Part shown: positions 54,201 to 64,000 of the stretch, piece by piece
Layout of the letters: the number at the start of each line of letters is the position of its first letter
Numbering within the stretch: the stretch's first letter is position 1
From: Liolophura sinensis
Lineage: Eukaryota > Mollusca > Polyplacophora > Chitonida > Chitonidae
Length of the DNA stretch: 64,000 nucleotides
Direction: 5' to 3'
Assembly: GCF_032854445.1 (NCBI RefSeq)
Contig: NC_088300.1
Span: 10,166,001-10,230,000 of the forward strand
Position numbers and translations under genes: made by a program
Notes under the pieces: generated by a model
Told to the model about the DNA's origin: nothing
Seen by the model: the letters and a program-made list of their open reading frames with translations, nothing else
The model's database searches: none

Positions 54201-55104
54201 CTGCACCCAAACGCCCCCCCCCCCCCCCCCCGCCCAAACCATGACATATAAGGACCTACACTTCTAGTGTCATGAAACACTGTCATGCTATGAGCATGCG
54301 ATGATGTAGATCAACATGATGTCAGAATACATTCACTGCGCATGTCTTGTGGTACCAGGTCGAACTGTTGTGTTTTCAGCACGTGAAGCAAGTAGAGCAG
54401 AACAAAGCAGAACTTGCATGCGCCAAGAGCAAGGCCCAGGTGTGGGGAATCCCCAGCCCATGGCAGCAGTTTTAGGATCACCCTCACAGTGCAGACGTAC
54501 TCCGGTGCGACTCGTGAACAAGGCAATCTGTGCTTGACACACTAAATATAGTTTACTCTAATGTGTACAGGAATATGAATTCTAAACTTAAGTTTTATTC
54601 AAGCACTTCATTTAACTTACTTTGTGTGGCCACTCGGTACACAGGTACTTACAATTATTCTCAGGAATGAATTATGTCAGCCGAACTAACAGATCAGTTT
54701 TCAGCCTTTTTTAAAAATTTGTACGTTAGTTGACAGATATAGTAGGTGACGCGTATTCGACGACAGAGTTCGGGAATGCTTATTGGCTATACGCTGTGCG
54801 TCTCGGATGAAAAATGCAACCATAGATCTATGCTCACAGCACGGAGTGAGTATGAATATATAATGTTGGCCTTAGTCACACTTTAAATGTCCACACAAGG
54901 CCAACTGATCATCTACGTTTGTATAGACCTTATCATGGTGGGTACATGTATTTATTAGCTTTCCTGCAGGTTCTATTCAAGAAATCACACCAAAGACTCG
55001 GCCCACGTGCATGCCCGTCGTCAATTCTTCCTAGGGACCACATAATCACATGTAATTAAGGACATGTAATCAAGCATGTCAGTCAATATGTGTCAGTTCA
55101 GGAA

Positions 55105-55165
55105 GAGTATTTCACTTACATGGCGTTGGTCAGGATTATGGGTGGAGGAAACAAGACTGCCCGGT
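55105..55165 (-). repeat. Degenerate SINE family 1 fragment
   Basis: GAGTATTTCACTTACATGGC and GATTATGGGTGGAGGAAACA match the SINE body. Confidence 0.55.
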
Positions 55166-55289
55166 TGGGAAAAATAGAAAATAGTGAGCTCAATAATGTC
55201 TGCCTGTGAGAGATCGCCACCCAACGTCATATAGGACCACGTCAGAGTCCATACAAACGCAATTTATAGACTGCATATTACGGCCCAGG

Positions 55290-56640
55290 TACATCGATCA
55301 TTCCATATACAGGTACATCAACCAATCTATGTACAGGTACATCGATCGATCGATATACGGCTACATCGATCAATCCATATACACCTACACCAACCAATGC
55401 ATATGATACAGGTACACAGTGCAATCCATGTACAGGTACATCGACCAACCCACACACAATTACCAGCCAATGTCCAGCTGCAACAGCCAATCCATAAACA
55501 GCTACAGCAACCAAACCATATACAGGTACATCGACCAATCTATATACAGGTACATCGGTCAATCCATACAAGCCCAGAACAGGTACATCAACCAGCTAAA
55601 CCTCGTACAGGTACATCAACCAACCAAACCCAGTACAGGTACATTAACCAACCAAACCCTGTACAGGTACATCAAACAACCAAACCCTGTGTAAGTACAT
55701 CAACTAACCGAGACCTGTGCAGGCACAAAAACCAACCCAACCCAGCCCAGCCTTGTACAGGTATATCAGTCAGTTGAACCCTGCACAGGTTCATCAACCA
55801 GCTAAACCCCATTCATGTACATCAACCAACAAGCCCTGTACAGGTACTTCAACCAACCAAGCAATGTGCAGTTACATCAAACAACTAAGTCCTGTACAGC
55901 TACATCAACCAATCAAACCCTGTACAGGGACACCGACCAACCAAGCCCTATGGAGTTACAAAAACCAACCAAGTCCTGTACAGTTACATCAACCAACCAA
56001 GCCCTGTACAGGTACATCAACCAGTTAAACCCTGTACAGGTACATTACCACTCCCTCCCTGTACATGTACATCAACTAACCAAGTCCTCTGCAGGTACAT
56101 CAACCAATCAGCACAATACAGGTACATCAACCAGCTAAATCCTGTACATGTACATCAACCAACCAGCCCTACATAGGTACATTAACCAACCAACCCTGTA
56201 CAGGTACATCAACAACCAGACTTATGCAGGTACATTAACCAACCAAGCAATGTACAGTTACATTACACAACCAATCCTTGTACAGGTACATCAACCAGCT
56301 AAATCCTGTACATGCACACCAACAAACCAGCCCTATTCATGTACATCAACTAACCAGCCTTACATATGTTCATCAACCAACCAGTCCTATATAAGTACAT
56401 CAACTAACCAAGTCCTGTACAGTTACATCAACCAATCAAGCTTTGTACAGGTACATCAACCAACCAAGCCCTGTGCAGGTACATTAACAAACCAAGTTTT
56501 GTATAGGTACATCAACCAGCTAAACCTTATACAGGTACATCAACAAACCAAGCCCTATACAGTTACACCAACTAACCAAGCACTGTGCAGGTACACCAAC
56601 CAACCAAGACATGTACAGTTACACCAGCCACCAGTTATGT
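55290..56640 (+). repeat. Minisatellite, about 28-bp unit
   Basis: Nearly 50 copies of CAGGTACATCAACCAACCAA then GCCCTGTA. The first few units differ (ATCGATCAATCCATATAC). The unit is not a multiple of three, so each frame cycles through three translations, which explains the long but meaningless frames. Confidence 0.92.
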
Positions 56641-56659
56641 CACATATCCACTAACGATA

Positions 56660-57700
56660 GGCACCAAACAAACCACAACTATACTTACCAGTATACAAAT
56701 GTGCATATATAACTTTTATAATAGGAACCCGTAAGACAGAAAGTATTGATTCCTAAGCGATTAAAGCTCAAGGTAAATCTTTTCTGAAGATCAAAGAGGT
56801 ATCAAGTAAGACAGACACTATTCATGCCATATAGGCGTTCTGAAGACTAAAAGACTGTCCGCGAGAGCGTATTGGAGGTTATTTATGCTGCCTGCACGTT
56901 GTACGTTTGGTGAAACGACTCGTTATCGTCAAAAGATGATGTCGTTGGACAATATCTCGTTTCGCGTGACTGACGACAAAGCACAGTCTTTCTGGAAGTT
57001 CACAGAGGTCTTCAAACACTTTGATCATGCTTACGCTGCATCCAAGGGCAATGCTTGTTGGCCAACATTCTGGTGTGAGACTCCTGGATCACTGCGCCAC
57101 GCTAACCACTTCGGCCACGCATGATATTGAGGATATTGGGAAAGCTAAGTCATTCATGGCATAAATGTGGTGGCCGTATAAAACATTAAAATAAAACATC
57201 AGTGTATCCCAGGAACTGTATCTACCTCAGATATACAGCGTATCGTAGAATGGGGTAACAGTCATATTTCATATCTTGCTCCCTTCCATGTCATTCAGAA
57301 ACGGGCGGGTTATAGAATTATTAACCAGTCTCATCGACTTGAACAGGCAGGACCTATATCTAAAAATGTACAAATATTAACGCTGCTCCAGACAGCTAGT
57401 TACCAAATCCTGCTTTTAGTGTATAAATACTTTCATCATTCATTTTTACTGCCGATTAATTTTCGAAACTACCATGCATGCTGTCTGATATTCATAGGCG
57501 CAATACTATAAATTGTGGAGCAAACCTTTATTGCCCTTTCCACTTGTCTAAGTTATCTTTTCATTCAGCTAGAAATATATAAAGTTGAATACATAATCTT
57601 CCTCCTATTCTCAAACTAAAAATTTGAATTTTTTTATGTGTCCGCCAAATCAAAGCTTTTCTAATTGAATAAATATAGTAATTATTATACGACATATAAC
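56660..57700. other. No gene recognised; SINE head fragment inside
   Basis: Only 57075-57122 is recognisable (GTGAGACTCCTGGATCACTG then CGCCACGCTAACCA), a minus-strand fragment of the SINE family 1 head. Confidence 0.5.
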
Positions 57701-57714
57701 ATTTTGTTTTATTT

Positions 57715-57920
57715 ATACACAAATCGCATCCCAGTGATCTAAATAGTATCCCTGTATGTGACACAAATCGTACCCCAGTAATATAAATCGTATCGTGTAT
57801 GTGATACTAATTGCACCACAGTGATATGAATCGTATTCCTGCATGTATGTGACACATAAATCGTATCCCAAGGATGTAAATCGTATCCCTGTATGTGACG
57901 CCAGTTGTATCCCATACATT
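57715..57920 (+). repeat. Tandem array, about 45-bp unit
   Basis: Five diverged copies of AAATCGTATCCCAGTGATCT then CCCTGTATGTGACAC. Scattered echoes continue to about 58100. Confidence 0.75.
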
Positions 57921-58754
57921 GTATATTGTGATAGGAATCTTACATATCAGAGACAAACATTGTATCGCTGGGCAGTGGCCTGAATTGGGTTAAAGTGAGA
58001 AATGCCATCCAGGCGATATAAATTTTATACCTGTGACATAATCCTATGCCAGTGCCGACATAATCTCTATCCCAAGTATACAAATTGTATCTTCATATCG
58101 CGTGTTTTAAAGCGAATAAATATAAAAATGAATATAATTAGTCGCAAAATGAAACGTTGAAAGCGTGTGGCTATACTGTTTTTTTCTTATGTAAGATGAC
58201 GGTTTTATAGGTGGAGAAAACCATGTAGGCTAACATTGCAGGGGTGTGATGGTTTTGTGTTTTTTTTTCACCTACGATCATGATGGTTTTAAATGACAAT
58301 TCAACCTTACTGTTTTCCTGTCTATTTGTCAGAGAGCTCTTACATGGTCTGATTATTATCCACTGCATTATATACCATTCCCATCAGTCTTAGTGTCATG
58401 TTCTGACAGACGGAAATTAGCCGTCCATTCATGTGAAGATCGATGATGTATTTGTGTTGTAATAGCCCGTGGCTGAGCGTTTATAAAAGATTAGTATAGA
58501 AAATAACGTCTAGTTACGTCCTTAGAAACCATGCTCCTGCCACAAAGTTAATTCATTAGAATTAGAAATTCGTCCACTAATTCCTTCCGTTTGAACGATA
58601 GATGTACGGACGTTAGATGATACATGATGACACGAATGACAAAACATATGTTACAGGCAAATGTATAGTAAACATCACATGTACATTTGCCCACTATATA
58701 ATGAATGTATTGCCCACTTTGAGCAAAGCTATAGAAGCACTCTGTTGCAGTAAT

Positions 58755-59560
58755 TTAAATCGTGGGTTCATTGATAAATTCGTAGCCTGATACAGAAGCA
58801 ATCATTTTGAAAACGCTGTCGGCGTCTTGGTCCCGCAGAATGCCGTTCATAGCAAAACAGCGACCACGGAGTTCATTGTTCATTTTTGAAAACAGGTAGT
58901 TAGAGGGTTCCAAGTCACGTAAATATGGTGGGTGTTCCATGACTTTCAATCCCCATTCCTGGATGGTAGGATCTTCCATGTGGAATTGCACTCCTCTTGT
59001 CAACCTCCCACATGGAAAATTTTTGATTTTGCCCCTTAGTTGTAGAGCTCAGTTTAGTAAACTGACCGTTTATCGGTGGTCCACCAGCAGGACTCCTGTT
59101 ACATACCTGACCACCACATTGCATAAGAACGTCACTGACCTGAAGACAGGAGCCTGTGTGCTTCCACTGTGTTGACTTGTTTCGTGTCTGGTTGGATGTG
59201 TTGCGCCTAATTATCACCCATGGTTACAAAGAACTCGAGAAATTTCTCGGGGTCCGTGATAAAAATGGTAAGATTGTCGGCTGACATGTTGTGCCGAACA
59301 GGTCTCTGGTCAGGCCCAAAACGTTTCAGGACCCAAATGAGCTGACATCTTGGTCATTTTGAGCTGCTGACATCTTGATCGCTTGGAGCTCGTGGAAAAA
59401 AACTGGATGGATGGGTTTTTAGGAGACACCCAGCTCTGTGACATGTACCGCATCGTTACTGACCTATCCACATGTCAAAATCATGTCATGGATCATCCCA
59501 GTGGTCTCCTGTGTCGTGATGATGACAGACCTTCATCGACCATGTTCGTTTTCAGACTCT
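58755..59560 (-). pseudogene. Decayed mariner-type transposase
   Basis: Read on the minus strand, fragments in several frames follow mariner order. First a helix-turn-helix-like piece (VHVTELGVS), then a VTMGD..IIRRNTSNQTRN..STQWKHTGS segment at 59260-59150. Last is the C-terminal MEHPPYLRDLEPSNYLFSKM at 58940-58880, the HPPYSPDLAPSDY signature of the family with substitutions. Several frameshifts and stops rule out activity. Terminal inverted repeats were not located. Confidence 0.75.
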
Positions 59561-59976
59561 CATTGCCACTTTTGAATTCAGCCGTCCACTTCTTTACAAA
59601 GCTGTATAAAAAGACACTTTCGCTACTGTTGCTACTGTGTCATCGTGCGCCTCCTTCGGTGACAAGCCGTTGAGGACTTGTCCATTTTCTGAGATCGTGT
59701 TCACTTGTGCTCACTCATATGGAACAGGGAAACTACAAACATAATTGGCTTCAAGCTTTCTGTGTAATCATTAAAATTGTTGAACTGCAAGTGAATGTTG
59801 GCGGGCTGATAATTTTCCTACGGAATAACATACAACGAGCCCTTCTACATAACACTCTTAAGATCTAGAATTTCGAGAGAGCCGGGCTTTAAAAATGACT
59901 ATTTCCCTGATCATTTTAAGAAGTATTAATCAATGAGGGAAGTTCTTCTGTGGATTTGGTTGTAATGCGTGAGGAA

Positions 59977-60292
59977 GCTGATAGCGTCCATCTAGACTGC
60001 GAATTTAGCAATCTCGTGGAGGGCGCAGTTTTATTAAAACCGCTACCTCCGCAGGTTGCGAAAGATCGGGGTGGCGGTAGTCGCGGAACCGCGCCCTCTG
60101 CGACCTCAACGCCTACTGCGACCCCCGCCGAACACGCGGAACCGCGCCTTCCACCAAAACACCCAGAACACGCAAAGGGCGCGGATCCGTGACTTACGCG
60201 CCTTCCGCGACTCCGCGGAGGTCGTGGTTTTAACCAAGCCGCGTCCTCCCCATGGTTGCTAAAGGTCTAGGTCAAAAATGGACGCTATCAGC
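59977..60292. mobile_element. GC-rich foldback element
   Basis: 316 bp bounded by GCTGATAGCGTCCA (59977-59990) and its exact complement TGGACGCTATCAGC (60279-60292). The arms continue imperfectly for about 100 bp on each side (TTTAGCAA, TTAAAACC, ACCTCCGC on both). The centre is far more CG-rich than anything nearby (CGCGGAACCGCGCC). The frames across it are not considered coding. Confidence 0.75.
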
Positions 60293-60447
60293 CATCATAC
60301 GAATTGCTTACAAGTTCGAAACTTACATTAAAATGTCAGATTCCTAAAGAGGCCATGAAGTAGGCACAGCATTGCTGCTTTTGGAAAATGCATCGTTGAC
60401 AATCTCTATAGGCTATGTTCTTTTAATTCCAGCACGTGCTACCTTTT

Positions 60448-60614
60448 CATACGGTTGTTCATGGGAAGGTTTTCCAGCAACCTGCGGATGCATGGTCGTG
60501 GATTTCCAGAGCAGGGTCTTTAAACTATAATACTCGCTGCCTTCATATAAGTGAAATATGCTTGGGTATCGAATAAAACCGCATTCCGTGGATGCGAGTA
60601 AATAAATAAATACT
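60448..60614 (+). repeat. SINE family 1, 5'-truncated and diverged
   Basis: CCAGCAACCTGCGGATGCAT, TATAAGTGAAATATGCTTGG and a (AAAT) tail (AAATAAATAAATAC). An insertion (CGCATTCCGTGGATGCGAG, itself an inverted repeat) precedes the tail. Confidence 0.7.
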
Positions 60615-60619
60615 TTCTG

Positions 60620-63600
60620 GTTATAATACTTTAATGAATAATTGGATTCTGCATATGCTTGTACATATACTAGCTCTGTGTCCCCATGAAGCTTGACACG
60701 ATTTCCTTGTCTTGGTTTCACCATTTGTTTCCATTATTTGATAAAAAGGCCAAGGAAACTATCCCATTTGTTATGAATATTTCATTTTCTAAAAGCATAC
60801 AGCTACCACTGCGCCACAGGGAGGGAAATATGCTTGTCCCGCTCAGTAAGTCGCATGTCAAACCATGTGGCCGCGTGCATCTGAATACTAATTTGGATTA
60901 CAGGACATGTCACAGAACATATGTCGTATATAGATATATGTAGATATGAGTTAAGAATCATACGGGCATTAACCTAGATCGCAGGTTAACCTAGATAGCG
61001 GAAGCAAGACATGAGTCTCTCATTAAAATTAACCACATGCATAGTTAATATTCACCGAGTGGACTGATCATACACCAAACCTGACATAAGATTTGCCAGC
61101 GCGTGACATTTCACCAACAGATCAGTCCAGACGGCTAACAATAGACTACTGGTCTTGGCTTATTCAATGAACTATGCATTTTAAGTGACCCAGATATTTG
61201 TGGTGGGGTGCCCTCCTCTTTCAACACACAAGAGCTTATATTTAGCTTATAACTTATATTTTTACTATAAGCCAATCGTTAAATTCAAAATCTTTAATTT
61301 CTCGAATTCAGTCAAGGAGTGTGGTTTACTTCCGGAGCACCCAGATGTGATTGACAATCGTCGGATTTCACTTACCGCCAATGTAAACGTATGGCTACTA
61401 CACAGCGTGGAGTGGTTAAACACAGCAACTAAACAACAACAACAGTTGCTCTAACCTCAACGTACCAAGTAACGACAAGCACCCTCAGTAAACTACATGT
61501 TCACGTATTTACAAAACATCAGTTCTTTCCAAAAGAAAGAGATTTGTTGTATACAGGTGTATCGCTTAATACTGGATTCCAAAAATACATATATCTCCTT
61601 ACACACCATGTATACTTTAAAGTGAACGTAAAGTCAGCCACTAAAGCTTATTTAATTAATGAAGTGGTATTCCATAAATGTTCTAAAAGTATTTTTAAAA
61701 TTCTACACTGCTTGTCAACAAAATAAATAATAAATAGTCAGTGCCTACGCACTCATTTGGTGATGCCATTTTGCCATGTAAAAGCTATCTAGTGTGACGT
61801 CACAAAACCTAAGAGCTCTACCGTACCGTCGGTATTAAACAATATGACAATGAGAGAATAAAAAAAAAGGGCCGGATATCCAATCAAAGAGTATATCAAC
61901 TCCGTGTTCCGTGTTCAAAGGATCGATGTTTCTTTTAGTTTATCGCCCCGTGAGGGCGATGTTCGTGGACACAAGCGTCGTGTTTTAGCGGTCCTTCTCG
62001 TCTTCGTCCTGCATGGGTGTAAGCATTTGGCCTAGCTGGCTGTACCGACTTCAGGTAATTTACCAAACATAGCAGGACCTTCTGATTGATAACAGACCCT
62101 TTCATTCAGATTTTGGGAAGATATTTTCGTAATAAATCTGACTTCGCTAGGGAAAACTAATGCAAAGTCACAATATTTTTCTTCAAGCAATGACTCCTCC
62201 GAGGCGGTTTTCTTGCCAGGTCACCCTGACAAGTTACTGCAGTATGCTGCCCAACAGGTACGCATTGTGACACGGGCAGCCGCTCTCGGTTCCCGGCTCA
62301 TAAATCTCTTGTTCAACATGAATCATTTTAAGACTTAAGCTAGCCGCAAAATCCACTTTATTGCGCCGATTTCTGTCTATCCACAATAAGAAACCACACT
62401 GACAATCGAGAGATATATTTCTTGACGTGACAGCCAATTATCACTTTCGGCGCGAGTGATTGGCCAAGTTCATAAGTGCTTCTTCAACATGGCCACTCGG
62501 AGTGAAATGTCCGTCAGTGCCACATGCCCAATGCTGAACTTCATCTTCTCGGTTTCAAAACATAATTTTTACATATTTTTCTGTGATAACTGTGTTCTAT
62601 ATCATTTCTTCTATGCATGTATGGTGGCAGACTTTATGTTCACTTTAATGTGGGATCATGTTGTGAAGGTGTCTCTTCATACAGCTTGGTAAAGAAGCTG
62701 TACCGTCAAACTTTAACGAAGGAACTATTGTAACCAAAAGTTTGATTTTTGCGTTACTTGTTATATTTACATATAGATATTCCTAGGGATAAACACGTTG
62801 CACCCCTCTTGTCATACCTGTATACATGTACATGTTCTCAAGCCGGACTGTATGCCGAAATTCTTTCAGAACTGTGTTTACTATGCTCGATCATCCTCAT
62901 CCATCAGACGGTATATTCATGATGTGCGAAAGATTTACTGCATAGCAAAGGCTGAGAAAGACACATCCGCCATTACTGGATTTTATCCATGCATTTTGCA
63001 CATCGAGGTTACAGATCTGGACTTTGGTAGACCATGTGTGTTGTGGGATCTTTTCAACCAACAACTACAGTTGTGTCAATTAAGGAAGTATTTAGGTTGA
63101 ACAACCCATTAGCAATATTTTAGCCATAACAAAGTGGCAAGAATGTTCATCAAACGCCTTCACTCTATGTTTTTTGATAGGAAATATGGACGAAGTGTCC
63201 AGAAGTGTCACAAGGGGACAAGTAGCCTATGCATCGAGTTGAATAAAATATATGAGCAGTTGCAATCAAAGCACAATTGCCAGAGATATAAATTTTCGGT
63301 TGGCAGTCACAACGCAGTTATACTGTCTACGTAGCTGCAGAGATAAACCAGCCTGTACTTGCCCTATATCTCAGAAATGCTGCTATATCAACCAAAAAGT
63401 GAACCAAAAGATCTGTGGCATGACCTTCAACTTGGATACATAAAGATGCATCATTCATAACTCCAAGTAGAAAATGTCTCCCTTACGCCCAGATCATCGT
63501 ACAAAAAATGGAGACCTCACAAAAACTGCAAGAAGTGAGCAAGAAAAGTAGTACAAAAGTCTGAGCTTCATTTTTTTTTTCTTGCCTAATGTGACCAAAA

Positions 63601-63755
63601 CACATTGCAATCGTGCTATATATCTGACCCAAACTTCAGGTTATGTAAATTGACTATATAAGAGAGAGAAATTAAGACGGAGTTGCGTTTGACCGTCGAA
63701 GCTCCCAGCTGAAAGGCTTATGCTGAATTTCATGGATCCAGTGAAGTTCAAATAA
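60620..63755. other. No gene recognised
   Basis: Short frames only. A degraded SINE tail lies at 63098-63145. Slightly more CpG around 61900-62480, but no exon could be supported. Confidence 0.45.
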
Positions 63756-63764
63756 CAACGCAGA

Positions 63765-64000
63765 ACATTATACACCTCAATGCAGAATATAGGTCAAGTG
63801 GTGGAGTGCTTGATACGGCACCACAATGCAGAATATAGGTCAAATGGCCACGTAGTGCTTGATATATGGCACCATAATGCAGAACACATGTCAAATGGTG
63901 GAGTGCTTGATACGCTACCACAATTCAGAATATAGGTCAAATGACTGAGTGTTTGATACGGCACCACAATGCAGTATAAAGGTCAACTGCCCATGGAATG
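63765..64000 (+). repeat. Minisatellite, about 47-bp unit, reaching the right edge
   Basis: Five copies of CACCACAATGCAGAATATAG then GTCAAATGG and AGTGCTTGATACGG. The array continues beyond the window. Confidence 0.85.

Noticed and set aside
55397-56654. Repetitive threonine/asparagine/glutamine protein of up to 168 codons
   Set aside because: The 28-bp unit shifts frame every copy and no splice or start context supports a gene.
56885-57124. 79-codon frame on plus
   Set aside because: Its end is a SINE head fragment and the rest shows no family resemblance.
58755-59560. Active mariner transposon
   Set aside because: The transposase needs several frame changes and has stops; no terminal repeats were found.
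60056-60262. Arg/Pro-rich protein at 60056-60262
   Set aside because: It lies within the inverted arms of the foldback element; openness reflects CG-rich composition.

Overview
This is animal nuclear DNA, most likely from a mollusc (bivalve or gastropod). The genes are split by large introns with GT-AG junctions. The DNA is AT-rich, there are no operons, and several tRNA-derived SINE families of a type I associate with mollusc genomes recur through it. Roughly 11 kb of the 64 kb, by my tally, is tandem minisatellite. The species call rests on remembered repeat sequences and is an inference.

Three protein genes can be read exon by exon, with consistent splice phases. (1) 835-6646, minus strand: the first five coding exons (about 626 residues) of a YLPM1/ZAP3-like nuclear protein, which runs off the left edge. 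(2) 8569-13537, plus strand: a complete two-exon, 300-residue crotonase-fold (enoyl-CoA hydratase/isomerase-like) enzyme lacking the usual catalytic glutamates. Its single 4.1 kb intron is full of minisatellites. (3) 18860-48242, minus strand: a complete 12-coding-exon, 530-residue SPTLC2 (serine palmitoyltransferase long-chain-base subunit 2), with a 14.7 kb first intron. Genes 1 and 2 are head to head, genes 2 and 3 tail to tail. No gene could be recognised right of about 48.5 kb; that third holds minisatellites, SINEs, a decayed mariner transposase, a GC-rich foldback element and unassigned sequence.

The most unusual signal is inside SPTLC2. At least six of its exon-intron junctions have been copied in tandem: exon 3 acceptor (about 16 copies of a 54-bp unit), exon 5 donor (7 copies of 82 bp), exon 6 donor (about 5 copies), exon 8 donor (3-4 copies), exon 10 acceptor (2 copies) and exon 11 donor (three in-frame copies 15 bp apart). 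The minisatellites of this gene were therefore largely born from its own splice junctions, leaving rows of decoy splice sites beside the real ones. Other finds are three candidate MITE families (one nested inside a SINE), SINE insertions that date some arrays, a THAP-domain relic, a TCTCGCGAGA promoter motif, and YLPM1-SPTLC2 linkage that also exists in human (14q24.3).
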